DNA from: Thalassia testudinum
Lineage: Eukaryota > Streptophyta > Magnoliopsida > Alismatales > Hydrocharitaceae
Reading direction: 5' to 3'
Length of the DNA: 64,000 bases
NCBI GenBank assembly: GCA_037157565.1
Contig: JAZHRO010000073.1
Span: 94,280,001-94,344,000 of the forward strand
Part shown: positions 31,840-43,910 of the stretch, piece by piece
How the letters are laid out: the number at the start of each line of letters is the position of its first letter
How positions within the stretch are numbered: the first letter of the stretch is position 1
Made by a program: the position numbers and the translations under genes
Notes under the pieces: generated by a model
The model's input: only the letters and a program-made list of their open reading frames with translations
What the model was told of the DNA's origin: nothing
Database searches by the model: none

Positions 31840-34689
31840 TGTTAACGGGGCTTGATTGTGTTTTAACAGTTAGTTACGTCGTAGTATAGGTGATTAAGCA
31901 TTGTCAACAAATAAAAATTTATTACTCGAAAACCTAAGTATCCGAGGTCGAACACAAGGAGCAATTGGAATTTATTACTAATCTCAAGAATGTAATTGAA
32001 CACTTAGAGTTACTCAAAACTTAATTCAAAATATATATGCATGAGTTTAAAAGTTAATTGTGGCAAAAATAAGGAATTTGGAAAGATGTTTTCTCCTATC
32101 TCGTTCTTATTATTCTTCTTCTGACTTCTGATTTTCTTCCTTTCTTCTTTGTGCTTCTTCTTCCTTGTTTCTTCACTATAGTTCTCTTGCCTTGCTTCTT
32201 TCTTCTTATTTTCCTGTCTTCTGCCTTGCCTCTCTTTTGCAGTTTCTTTCACCTTCTTTTCTCTGCGGGTCTTCTTCTTCCTTCCTTGGCTCTGCTTTAT
32301 CTTCTTCTTCTGCTTGTCTTTCCTTTTCTTTATTTCTTCTTTCCTTCTTCAGTTCCTCTTCTCTTTGTCTTCGCTTCTTCCCTTTGCCTTGCCTGTCTTT
32401 TTCTTCTGCGAAGCTTCCTTCTTCTTCTTTTCCTTCGCTTGCAGCGGCTAAGTCCCTGCTTCCTTCGTTCTTCTTCTTCCCTGCACAAATCGAAGAGAGA
32501 GAAACCTACCCCTCTACCCACACCTGCATCTCTCTCTCTTTGTATATCACTCTTCAGCACACTCTCCCAGAGCCGAGTAATCAGGTCGGGTCGCGCGCCT
32601 GGGTGCAGGCGCACCGGCGTGGGTGTGGTGCACGAGGAGTGCTCAGGAGGGTAGTCAAGTTGGGTCACCAGGTCGACGTGATGAGCTCACGGACGAGGCA
32701 CGTGTATAGGTGAGGGACCTCACCCCATGTGTTCTCGGAGCCAACCAGACAATAACACAAAATCACTTTATACTACTCAACGAGGTTACTACTTACCGAG
32801 GTGGGACTAATGCTCCACCGCACTTTCTCGCACGTCCGCAGGAGATCATTCTCCAATTGCAGCACTGCAGGCCTCGTAGCACCACTTGCTGGAACAACTG
32901 GATGTGCAAGACCTCCTCGAGTTGGCTGGACCTAGAATCCTGGAGCACTACAGCCTGGAATGAGCTTGCAACCTCCTTGAGCCGTCGCTAATGGTAGCTG
33001 GAGCTCAAACTCTACCTGACACAAAAAGGGCCTTGTGGCTCTATCAGACCACAGGAGCACCTTCACCGTGTCACGGCGAAGGTGAGGCGGTAGGTGGCAG
33101 GCTGCGGGGTGGCCTAGGCATGCCTGCCTAGGTCGCTCTGTGGCCGAATGGATGGGTTAGGTCGGGGGGTAATTGTGGCGGTGTAGGCGGCCTGTGGATG
33201 AGTGGAGGATGTTTAGTGGAGTGTGGCGAAGGTTATGCGGTGGTTGGAGAGATGTGTGGGGCTGTGAAGTGACAGGAGTGTCTCGCCGGAGGGTGGCCGG
33301 AGATGAGGAAGATGGTGGTGGACAGTAGCGGTCGAGGAGCGTTTGGTGAAATAGGATGAGGCAAATGAAAGAGGGGATAGAGACGAACAGTTGTAACCTA
33401 ACTAAGTGGACGAAGGGGGAGAGAGGGCGGCTGGCAGTACCTGTTGTCGTCGGAGAAGAAGGCATCCAGTGGAGGAAGACGGCGGCGACGACGGAGCTAG
33501 GGAAGCACGTGCGAGTGCTGCGCGATGCTGAGGATGAGGAGGACAGCTCTGCCACTGATATTGTGGCAGAGCGATGAGAAAGAGGAGGGGGGCTCGCCAG
33601 AGCTCGCTGGACCCCTTAGCTGGAGGAGAAGAAGAGGAAATCGAGGTGGAATTCTGGCCAAGTCGAGCTGAGGAGGTGCGGTCGGAGTTGGGGGTTAATC
33701 TATAGGCACAGGCAGGGACTCCTGTGCTTGGAAGACAAGCTTCCAAGCACGGGAATCCTAGCCAGAGATGGAAGTCTATTAGGTACCCAAATCTCTCGTG
33801 TGTTCGCACGAGAGATTGGGTGCAAATCAAGGATCAGGATTGAGTTCAGATGGAAGGGAATTCCTCAGAGAATCTCCCTTCCAAATCTAGGAGGAGATCT
33901 CTGAGGAATCAGAGAGTATTCCCTCTCTATTCCTCGTCGGAGTAGGATTTCTCCCCAATAATGGTGGAGGGACCTGCTTGTAAGAGTGGCGAGGAAGTTA
34001 GGGGGGTTTATGCAATGGGTTTCAAAAGATAAGGACCAAAATGTAATTGGGTGTACTAATTTGCAAAGTAGGTCAAGATGACCTCCCCTTAGGTCCAAAT
34101 TTTGGTACAAACCTAATTTGGACCTAAGGGGAGGTCATCTTGACCTACTTTGCAAATTAGTACACCCAATTACAAGTAATCTAATGGTGAAGTTGAATTT
34201 TTGGTTTGACCACGTATGAGTGGACATTTTGCATAAAAACCTAAATTAGGTCAATTGATGAGTTAGCACCCCAATCTAGGTCAAACTAGGTTCCAAAGGC
34301 CAAATTGAATGTTCTAAACCATAGAGGATATTTTTTCATGAATTTTAGAGGATTTAATTGATTTTTATCCTGACTAGACCCTTGTTGAATTAAGCAGGTC
34401 TGTTTTAGGGTTACAAGATGTCATTTAATTCATGATTTGCACATAAACCCATTTCTGATTAAACCAACCAACCTTTTATCTTATTTAGACCATTTGACCT
34501 ATGTTTTGTCTCTGAGAAATCCCATTTATGTACTATATTGGTAAAATTACAGTTTTACCCTTTATTTCATGTTTTCTTCGCAGAACACTTATTCCTCCAA
34601 TTAAGCCCTCTTCTAAGTTATGTAGGAGCTTTTATTCTCTTTATTATGTCAAAATGAGCTATTTATGGCTCATGATGAGGCTCTCATCA
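31840..34689 (-). repeat. R9: solo LTR of the R6 family, 2850 bp
   Basis: Minus strand TGATGAGAGCCTCATCA (perfect 7-bp terminal hairpin) to CCGTTAACA. Flanked by the 5-bp duplication CATAC at 31835-31839 and 34690-34694. R8 has the uninterrupted sequence at the same place (about 46436-46450). No primer site or internal region, hence a solo LTR left by LTR-LTR recombination. U5 motif at 31941-31965. Long pyrimidine-rich ORFs at 32100-32700 are composition artefacts. Confidence 0.93.
34042..34174. repeat. Perfect 60-bp inverted repeat inside R9
   Basis: Arms 34042-34101 and 34115-34174 are exact reverse complements, with a 13-base spacer TTGGTACAAACCT. The R6 LTR has the spacer and one arm in single copy, so the other arm is an inverted duplication specific to R9. 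Confidence 0.95.
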
Positions 34690-34694
34690 CATAC

Positions 34695-36413
34695 AGGTTT
34701 GGGTCTTGGGGAGGGTTAGGAAAGATCGGAAGGGCTTGATTAGCCAAAAAGCCCGGATTTGATGAAGAAGCAAAAGAGGAAGGACCCTACTCAACCACCT
34801 AAGCATGTGCATGTGGGTCCCTCTGATTCCCATACCCTTGGGCTTGATTGCCTGGATTTTGTATGTTGCGCGGGTTGGGTACGAGTTGAGATGGCAATGA
34901 TCTGGGCTGATGGGTGTTAGCAATGAGCCCGTTTTGCAAGTTGTCCAGTGAGGTTTTGATTTGTTGCATGAGCTGGAGCATAGATCCTTGCATCTCTACC
35001 ATCTAATGATTCAAATCAGCCTACCCTATGGGTTGACGGACATTCCAAGCTGGCTGATTTACCTTATTTGGGGGCAGCTGAGTATAAACGTTACCCTGAC
35101 CCATTGGTCTTTGCGGTGCATAGTTGCTGGGTTGGAATTAGGTCTGTTGCCCTAGGTTTTTCCAGGAGAAGTTAGGGCGGTTCCTCTAACCCAGATTATA
35201 AGCATTGGAATATGGGTTGGACCTAACATTGTCCTATATAGCATAGACATCCTCATAGGGCGAGGATGGAGAGAAAGAAAGGGAAGGATCAGAGAAACTA
35301 GGATCAAAGGCCTTAGTTTGGAACTCGTGGGGTTCCGAGTAATGCTGGCTCACAGGTTGAGTCACATCCAGTTGATTCACGAACTATCGTCCAAAAGGAC
35401 CTCGCGAAGAATGGAATCCTGAATTCTAGGATTGAGTAGATCGAGAATTGTTCACAGAGTTTCCAGCCATCCACTCCTCCATCCTTTTGGTAAACAGGTC
35501 CACCTTATCTAATTTATTACAAATCAGCTCCATATCAAATGAATGAGAGTCACGAACCTCATTAACATTCGATCTGGGTCGTTGGGACTAGTTAAACGTA
35601 TCCATGGAGGCATGATTGGCTGAATTTTCACTCATTTCCTCAAACAAATCATGCACACTATCTGCTTCATTGTTGAGGAAATTGCCTCCACAAGAAGCAT
35701 GCATGTGATTTCTGAGTTGCTTAGTGAACCCATGGTAAAAGATCTGCACGAAGGCCATTTTGGCACCTCGTGGTGTGGACACTTCCACAATAAGTCCTAG
35801 AATCACTCCCAAGCAGCATGAAACTGCTCCCCCGGCCGCTGGGCAAAAGTAGTAATCGCCCGCCTCAGTGCATTGGTACGCCTGACTAGAAAGAATTTCT
35901 TTAAGAAAGCTAATTTATGATTGTTCCAAGTTGCTATTGGCCTTCCTATGCTTTGTACCAATGAGCAGCCTTATCCTTAAGAGAGTGTGGAAAGAGCCTC
36001 ATGATCATTTTCTCTTCATTCACATTTCATGCTTTGGTGGTCTGGACCAAAGTGGTCAAGTCCTCCAAATGCTGAAACGAGTCTTCAGAGCCAAGCCCAT
36101 GAAAATGTTTGATCAAGCTTAACACCTAGGACTTGATTTCAACGTCTTTGCCTGGAATTTGGACACCGGGACGTTCCCTGTAATTTGAAGGATCATAAAA
36201 ATCCTTCAACGGCTGAGCACCCTGCATTCTCTGGAACCATTCTTGCATTATCTGCATTTGTTCGAGCTACCTTTGAAACATCTCTTGTTGATTCTGAGGT
36301 AGAGGAGATTGTTGATCGGCCATGGGATCAATTTGGCCAAAATTCAATCTACGCCTCCTAGAATGATCTAATGGTCCTTCCTATTGGGGATTCAATGACC
36401 TCCTTCCAAGCAT
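34695..36413 (-). pseudogene. R7 Gag, broken
   Basis: Starts at 36413 with MLGRRSLNPQ, then an in-frame stop. Capsid-type (retrotransposon Gag) sequence follows: LFPHSLKDKAAHWY (about 35970), IFYHGFTKQLRNH (about 35730) and CGGNFLNNEADS. Downstream the C-terminal part has NPGNQAQGYGNQRDP and a helical region MVEMQGSMLQLMQQI (about 35000). Many stops. This true capsid region is what R1, R4 and R11 lack. Confidence 0.87.
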
Positions 36414-37577
36414 AAACTAGGAAGAGGTTAGAAGGACTAGGGATAAGAACCCTGCAACACAACAAAACAAGCCTGTCCTTAAGTTGGGTAGCCTAAGGAT
36501 CTACAGACTCTCAGAATCCATCTTAAGATTATAAACAGTTTACTCTACTTGTATTCAGTCAATCCAACCAATTAGAAGGAGGGGCTGGGGAGAAGGTTCT
36601 TCCCTTGGCTTGCGCCTCTGGTTCCTAGTGTACTCCCAACCGCGATCGTTTGATTCTGCTCCCCTAGCTAGACATCAGACTGACTACTACAAGCAGGTTA
36701 ATCATGAACAATCTTAATTTGGGCCCCGAAGAGCAAATTAGTCCTTAAGGCCAATGTCTAATCAATTTTAACTTAGGCTTAGGATTGTAGTGCTTATGAA
36801 ATGTGTCGGGCCCTTAAAATGGGTTGTGCTCTTAATGATTGATTGAATATATGTGAATGCATGCATAACCAGGGTTTTTAAGCAATATTATTTGGATTAG
36901 TGGATTTTCAAATCTTGCTTAAGTAGCTTTTAGGATTTAGAATTAGGTAAATTCAATCAAGTTCAAGAGGCAAACCAGATTTTCAAAACATGGGTGAAGA
37001 TCTTTTCCTCTTGAAATCAAAAGTAAAGTGGAGTACTTGGTATTGACCTAAATTGTAAACCCTAAGGGGAAGCTACTTGATGAGTTGATTTTAGATGAAG
37101 TGGTGCATCCTAAATAACTCAAACAATTGGCCTTAATGCACTATTGAGTTAGGCACACTAGTGGTTACTTAATCTAATTTCTACTAAATTATGTATTTGG
37201 GTGTGTGTACCAATTCCAAAGATTGGTTGATCGGTTGAGTTTGAAAATCAGAACAGGTCGTGCATCTCTGTGAGATTTTTAAAATTTTTTTAGTTTATAT
37301 AAGGATGGTGAGATGGGTGGAGGTGGAAATCAAATAATGAAAACTAATCCTAGGGTTTATGAGAACACCTTGGTTAATTAGGGTTTGAATTAGGGTTATG
37401 AAATGACTCTATAGAGGGGGAAGAATGGGGAGCACTTATAGTTGTCTTCAACGGCACTTTACTCCTTTTTACTGCTTGAAGATTCCCTACTGAGGTACCT
37501 GCAAAACAATAGAAAAGAAATAATAGCAAGTTGGAAAATACCTAAGTGTATGGAAAGGCAGAAAGGAAATCGAGATT
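36414..37577 (-). other. R7 leader
   Basis: No ORF. The 36420-37000 part is homologous in inverted orientation to the R11 leader (49640-50120), including the GACCGCGGCTGG-type block and the CTTCTCCCCAGCCCCTCC block. Confidence 0.72.
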
Positions 37578-37602
37578 CGTTGCCTCCCTAGCAACGGTGC
37601 CA
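37578..37602 (-). other. R7 primer-binding site with hairpin
   Basis: Minus strand TGGCACCGTTGCTAGGGA (37602-37585), three mismatches from tRNA-Asp. CGTTGC pairs with GCAACG (37578-37596). Confidence 0.87.
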
Positions 37603-37605
37603 AAA

Positions 37606-39366
37606 TGTTGAAGCGGAGAATCATTGCAAACGGAAGTTGAGTTTTGAAAACCCTTCGTTGTAGTGTGATTTGCTAAGAAATCCATCAACAAATAAATTTT
37701 ACCAAATCTCGAAAAGAATTCTGAGTCGAACATAGGGAGGCTACGTCGATTTGAAATCCACGATTATATTTTTTTTTGCTGTTTTTGTTTAGGAAGTGAG
37801 ATAATCACAATGAATTCGATATTAACAATAAGAGAGAGATAGAAAGAGAGAATAAACACTTTATAATATGGATAATGTTTTTACAACAAGAAAGCGGGAA
37901 ATATGACAGCTAGAAAGTGGGAAATATTACAACTAGAAAGTTGTAAAATCTACTTTAGAAAGTAGTAAAGGGAAAGAAGGTGAGAAGTTATCCTCCTCAA
38001 TGGCTACTTGGAGGACGAGCCAGACAGGGCGACGCCTGGAAGACGGAGGGCACAGACGGAAGACTAAGAACGAAGCGAGAAGAATTGGGGGCGAGGCAGG
38101 GCGTCGTCATCCCAGGATCCACTTCCGGAATGGGGGCAAGAAAACTTTGACTTTAACTCTAGAGGAGCATCCCAGGTTTGGGACAAGCTTCCTTGGAGCT
38201 TTGGAGAGGGAGAGAAGTGAAGGAAGGGATGAATGAAATGTGGGGGGCACAGGCCTTATTATAGGTGTAAAGGTTGGAGGCAAATAGGTCATTATAACCT
38301 CAAAACATTAATATAGGGGTCTTCAGTGATGGATTTATTGGTCACTAAAGCCCTGAACGTGGGCGACGTGCATGCGCCCACCCGCGTCTCTTCTTCTCCC
38401 TGCGCCTCAACGTATACACATGTTCGTGCGTTATTAGCCATCCGACCACGAGATTGGACGACTTAAACTCATCGCGTCCGTGCCTCTTCAACGCATGCGT
38501 GTGCCTCTCCTTGCATCTAGGCATGCCACATGGCCACTTCTCCGCCGCCCGATGTGCATTGCACAGTTGAAATCAATCGTGCCCCACGTTCGGCTGATTT
38601 GAGGCGCTTGCAAGGGCTCAAATGTGTGACCTCGTGTCGCCCGTGGCTTTGAGACTGCTACGCCATCCTAACGGATGGTTGCGGATTCAATTTGGTTTCA
38701 AGCGCGTTTGGCCATTGGATGAAGATCCAAGGGCTGAGGGCACTCAAGCGATGAATCTTCATTAGCGCGTGGGCATTCCATGTTGTGATCTCGACCGTTG
38801 GATTTGAGATCCAATTGCTAAGATTGATCAAGCGATCGAGGAGGGCATCGTGTAGCACTCCTTTGGCTGGTTGGGCGGCTGGGATGGCGCCACGTGGTTC
38901 CATCTTGGCCATCCATCTTCTATGTGTTGTAGATGGTGCCACAGATGTTAGATTGGATCGATTTTCGAGCCGTTGGGCTGCGATCGTCGATCCAAACCAA
39001 TCTATGTGGTTAGATTTGTCATCTAAAGTGTGGATTTACATCATCTTGGCCCTTGATCACTGATCTTCCTCGAATTATATCTGATGCTACGGAAATCTTA
39101 TCAGGGTGATCTTGGAGTCGTTGAACTTTGATCGTCGCCCTGATCAAATCCGTACGGCCCTTGGTCACTGATCTTCAATCCGAGGCCCCGATTAAATGTT
39201 GCCCTGTCCCTGGCCACCAAGAAGAAGAAATTACTATACAATTTGTACAATTTGACCTAAATGCATGATGATGCATGCTATGCCATATTTACAATGCATG
39301 ATGCCTATATGATACTAAGAACATGTATTAATAGACATTTTTGGATCTTCAGATGTATGCACATCA
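37606..39366 (-). repeat. LTR shared by R7 (5') and R8 (3'), 1761 bp
   Basis: Left edge adjoins the R7 primer site, right edge adjoins the R8 polypurine tract, so one LTR serves both copies. U5 motif at 37718-37745; weakened TATA region at 38252-38265; CCCAAACCTGGGATGCTCC-type block at 38163-38185. Confidence 0.92.
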
Positions 39367-39402
39367 CACCCCCATGCGTATCTTTTACTAGTCCCTAGCA
39401 AA
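39367..39402 (-). other. R8 polypurine tract and pre-PPT hairpin
   Basis: Minus strand ATACGCATGGGGGTG before the LTR; TTTGCTAGGGACTAGTAAA upstream keeps the stem with one mismatch. Confidence 0.86.
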
Positions 39403-39842
39403 AACTATATGCTATTTATAAAATAATTAGGATTGGATTTCTCAGGCAAGAGTCATTTTTCAACATTAGGAAATTTTTACTAAGGATCTAAACTATAAAG
39501 ACAAAACAACGCCTGGGTGTCTGCCAAAATGCAGACTGCTTCAAGCCCTTGCCTTATTCAAAGAATGATCTTTTTTTTCCTTTTTCTTCTTTTTCTAATT
39601 TTTTTTTAGATTTTTGAGTTTAGGATTTTAGAGTAGCTTTCTCAGGCTACTCAACCTACCCAAGACTCGATGAGAACTCTAAGTTCTAAGCATCTTTTCA
39701 TGAATGTGATAAACTCATTGATCGGCAATCAGAACGGACTTCGAGTTTCTACTCCCCTAGGTGACCTTAAAAAAAAAATTCTACCTAATGGTGTATCTAT
39801 TCGACCAGTAGCTTTCTCCATACTTATATTTTATGGGGTCAT
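39403..39842 (-). other. R8 3' noncoding region, first part
   Basis: Colinear with 26527-26960 of R7. Poly-T run at 39571-39607. No ORF. Confidence 0.7.
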
Positions 39843-41635
39843 TGATTAGCCCATAGTTGTGGCCTATTTAAGTATTTAAGTGCCTAGATATTAGGTTAAT
39901 TCTAACATTTATTTAGCATAAATTAGGATGTAAATAGATTAATTCATATTTTTAATTTAATTACATAATCCATGCATTGCATTCATATTTTAAGTGCATT
40001 TAGAATTAGCTTAGAATGGCATTCATCTAATTAGTTAACCAATTAGATACATTGTTTTAGTTAACATAAAAGTTAAGGGTCTGTATATAAATAATCATAA
40101 TATTTTAACATTATTTTCTTTATTCTTCTTCTTGCAGGAACGACTGCATTTCCTTCGGCTGCCGCTCCAATGCCACCAGCTGCCGCACTGAAGCCTGCAT
40201 TCAAGGACGAGCAGAGAATGTGGATCTGCTCCCGCCTCTCTATTCAAATCTATGCAAGCGGCTACAAAAGGAGGAGAGAGGCAGCCGAGCTCGGGAGGCC
40301 TCCACCACCGACCCACCACTGTGCAGAGAGATCTTCTCTATTCCATTCCACACCGCCGGCCTCAACCGTGGCGACGAGTCTCCAACACCGTGGGCGTGTG
40401 GTATGACAGGCCACATCACCATCCGTAGCTCGTCCGCATTACCGTGAGCACCTCGCCATGCACTGCCCTCGCCGTCGTCATCAAGAACCACCGCCGTAGC
40501 CACTGTGCAATCACCTTCTCAGTTAGTTAAGACGTCCGGGAAATTTCCCGGACGTCTGAAGCCACCCCCCCCACTCCAGCAGCAATCACCGTCCGCCCAC
40601 TTCACCTCCAGCACCTGAACCCCAACCTCACCCGCTCACTCCCGCACACCTCCAGCCGCACGCAAGGCGTGCACAGCCTGCAGCAGCTCACCGCTCACGC
40701 TCGCTCACTGCACGCCTGCAGTAGGGCCACACCAGCTGCAGCATTCCCCCGCGCCATGCCTTCCGCCTGCGCATGCCCCTACTGCATCTCACCGTTACTT
40801 CCAGCGTGCTCTCTCCTGCCTACAGCCTTCTCGCGCATGCCCTCCTCCCACGCCTGCAGCACCCGCTCTCACAGCCGACAGAGCACGCACCCGCGCCCTC
40901 CAACTTTCGCGCGCACCTGCCTGCACACCCACACCAGCTGCAGCACCGGCTGCAGCGCTTCCGCCAACAGAGTGCACATCCGCGCCCTCCAGCCCTCACC
41001 TGCATGCCTGCAGCTGGACCGGCTGCTCCAACAGCACCTCCGCGCACGCATAGTCTCGCTTTCACGGCCAGCAGCCTTCCCTTGACTGCGCATGCTCATT
41101 TCGCCAATAGCAGTTGCAGCACCGGCTGTAGCCACCTTCGCCGGAGCTCCGCCTAACCTGCTCCAGCTGCCGTGCGACACACCGCCACCACCGCTTCAAA
41201 GCCCTCGGTGCAAGGAACTTCCTCCAAGCTTCCCGCGTTTGGCTGTCCACTCCTCGTCGTGCACTGCAAAGGGGAAAAAATCCCCTATTTTGCTACAGTA
41301 ACATGGCCATTAAAAATTACATTTTCTACTATTGCCAACTTTTAATAATATTTTATTGATTCTGCATGGTAACAAATATCCTCTAGTTACTCAGAATTGC
41401 TATTTCAGTATAATTTCTTGATTCAACCTCAATCTGAAGGCAATTTTGGATTGATTCTTGTGCAAACTAACTACGAACAAACGTTTTTAACTAGTGCAAA
41501 TTTAAATACGTCATTGCCTCCCTGTGGATACGACCTGCTCTTCTGCAAGTGGTTATTTCTTTTTAAATATTGATTAGTCGATTTTTCCACCACATAAAAC
41601 TGCAAACGACTTTAAAGCGAACAATCGACTCGTCA
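39843..41635 (+). repeat. R10: solo LTR, 1793 bp
   Basis: Starts TGATTAGCCCATAG and ends GACTCGTCA. Flanks GTCAT (39838-39842) and GTCAA (41636-41640) are the target duplication with one mismatch; R7 shows the empty site at about 26957-26965. TATA-like GTATATAAATAATC at 40082-40095, then a pyrimidine tract and CAGG at 40135-40138. GC-rich centre (40640-41090) full of CTGCAG-type words. U5 motif at 41513-41540. Related to the LTRs of R3 and R15. Confidence 0.9.
40530..40557. promoter_or_regulatory. Perfect 28-bp palindrome with GACGTC half-sites in R10
   Basis: AGACGTCCGGGAAA followed by its exact reverse complement. R15 has the matching element at 62356-62383 with the CpGs changed to CpA/TpA. 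ACGT cores are typical of bZIP binding sites; regulation is inferred. Confidence 0.8.
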
Positions 41636-42481
41636 GTCAACACAAGGGCGAACCTAGTTATATCTCCCTAGCTTATTCTACTTCTTTGCTTCTTCCTAAG
41701 TGTTTAGGAATTTTACGTGCATTTCTTAAGTTGAGTTCTAGACAACCTACCAATGGGCTGTTACCTACGATAACTTGCCAGCCATACTCGTACGGTGAAG
41801 TGTGGCTTATTTCTTTTCTTTTCTTTTTCTTTCTCCTTTTCTATTTCTTTTTCTTTTTTGATATTTTTTCTTTTTGTTTTCTTTCTTTAAGTAGGCGGCT
41901 TCCCTGATCTAAGATTTACCTAAAGGCAGCAGAAAAAGAATGGTCCTGTGGCTGGGCTCTGGACAATCGGCCCATGAGCTATTACCACTGACAACATGCC
42001 AGCCATGCCACCTAAGAAGGTTCATTAGCTGCCAAATTTCCATTAAAACTGCCAAACAACGAGTCGGTGCGAAAAGTGTGTAGTTGCTTAGACTTAAAGT
42101 TCCCTCAAATCAGAGGGTGGGTTCATAAGTCATGTACTTATCACCCCAACTTATTTAACAAATTTAAAGTAAATTCAGAATGGTGAGGACTTGATAAATA
42201 GATCCACATTTTAGTGGACACCCAGGTTGATTAAGCCCGAAGACCTGAAGGGTCTAAGTGTTCAGATCCTACTGTATTATTCCCTAAGGTTGAAAAGTTC
42301 TAATGCCCAAGTATTCTTTCCTAATTCAATTTTATTCCCTAAGGTTGAAAAATAAAAGGAATGAAAGGAAGGGTAGAATGAAGAAAATATCACCTATATA
42401 TGATGATTGGGTCAACTCTGAGTCAGACTGTAAAAGTGTTGAGTTTAATGCCATTAGCTAGGCAAAGTCCAGCCAAAGAAA
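41636..42481 (-). other. R8 3' noncoding region, second part
   Basis: Colinear with 26961-27873 of R7, with pyrimidine-rich runs at 41813-41888. No coding signal. Confidence 0.7.
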
Positions 42482-43910
42482 TCACGATAAGATTAGAGCA
42501 ACCTTGTCTGAGATGGGTTCTGGAACAACACGGTCAACATAAGGTTTCAGACGTTGACCATTGACTTTAAAAGAATTACCTATCCTTAGGTCATAGATTT
42601 GAATAGCCATGTTTGGAAATATCTGATCAATGATGAATGGGCCATTCTATTTTGACCTAAATTTGCCAGGAAAGAGCTTAAGTCGAGAATCAAAGGGCTA
42701 GACTTTCTGGTTCAGCTTAAAGCTCTTGCAGGAAATCAGTTGGTCATGAAGTGCTTTGGTCCAAGCCTTATAGATTTTGGCATTCTCGTACGCATAGTTT
42801 CTAAGCTCTTCCAACTTAGATAGTTGGAGTTTCCTGGTCTCTCCAGCTAAACTCAAATCCAAGTTGCACTACTTGATTGCCTATAATGGCCGATGTTCAA
42901 TCTCTACAGGTAAATGGCATGCCTTTCCATACACTAGATGAAATAGTGAAAAATTGATAGGCATTTTGTATGCCGGACGGTAAGCCCAATGAGCATCATC
43001 AAGCTTTTGAGTCCAATCTTTTCGATTAGGCCACCATTTTCTGTTGATATTCTTGATCTCCTAACTGGAGATCTCGGCCTGTCCGTTCATCTGGGGCTGG
43101 TAAGGTGTGGAAATTCTGTGATTTACCTCGTATTTTGCTAGTAGATTTTGGAACTAGGCATTTGTGAAGTGAGTACCACCATCGCTGATGATGGCCCTCG
43201 GAATCCCTAACCTACTGAAGTCGTTCTTCTTGAAAGAATCAATGACCACCTTGTGGTCATTGGTTCGGGTGGAAATAGCCTCGATCCACTTGGACACATA
43301 GTCGACAACGACAAGAATGTACTGGTGTCCAAATGAAGGGAGGAGGGGCCCATGAAATTGATGCCCCAAACAATGAAGATTTCGACGGGAAGGATTGGGT
43401 TTAGTGGCATCATATCTCTCTTGGTTATGCTCCTAAGTGCCTGACATCGGGAAAATGATCTCAAGAATTCCTGGGCATCCTTGAATAAGGACAGCCAATA
43501 GAATCTAGATTGTAATATTTTTGCAGCCATCTTTTTCCCGAAGAAATGTCCACGACATGCACATGCATGGGAGAACTCAAGTATAATTTGGAATTCATTC
43601 TCCAGAACACAACGGCGGATAATCTGATCAAAGCCAATGTGGTACAGTTCAGGGTCCTCCCAGAAGTAATATTTGGCCTCAGATTTGAGTCTATCTCGTT
43701 GTTGCTTGGTCTAATCCTGAGAGATTTGACCAACTGCCAAATAGTTTACTATGTCTACAAACCATAGGGTTTGGACACCTGACACTGCAAGGCTAGTCTT
43801 GTTCGGAAAAGTATCAGTAATCGGAATATCCAGGTGAAAAGAATCTGGTAGAAGCCTCGAAAGTTGATCCGCCACTACATTCTGTGCCCCAGATTTATCT
43901 TTGATTTCAA
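42482..43910 (-). pseudogene. R8 integrase, broken, first catalytic Asp changed
   Basis: Zinc-binding region has SHACACRGHFF and S-F-S-R-C where R7 has C-S-R-C, so one Cys is lost. The core reads WGINFMG (about 43365): the first catalytic Asp is Asn. A frameshift follows directly. The second (ISDGGTHFTN, about 43180) and third (GQAEIS) acidic positions remain. End at 42482 matches R7. Confidence 0.9.

Larger units (their letters stand above)
24781..39366 (-). mobile_element. R7: nearly complete Athila-type retrotransposon, decayed
   Basis: Minus-strand order is LTR (39366-37606), primer site, leader, gag, protease, RT, RNase H, integrase, 3' noncoding region, polypurine tract, LTR (26489-24781). 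Net length without solo LTR R9 is about 11.7 kb. The left flank is R6 leader. The right LTR is followed not by flank but by the polypurine tract of a second copy (R8), so R7 and R8 form a tandem sharing this LTR. Confidence 0.92.

Noticed and set aside
32010..32713. ORFs of 112-182 codons rich in L, S, F or K, E
   Set aside because: Pyrimidine-rich stretch of the solo LTR R9 read in different frames; no domain.
34042..34174. Foldback MITE
   Set aside because: No target duplication, and the spacer plus one arm are ancestral LTR sequence shared with R6.
40669..41301. Overlapping ORFs rich in A, P, S, H
   Set aside because: GC-rich core of solo LTR R10, same artefact as in R3.
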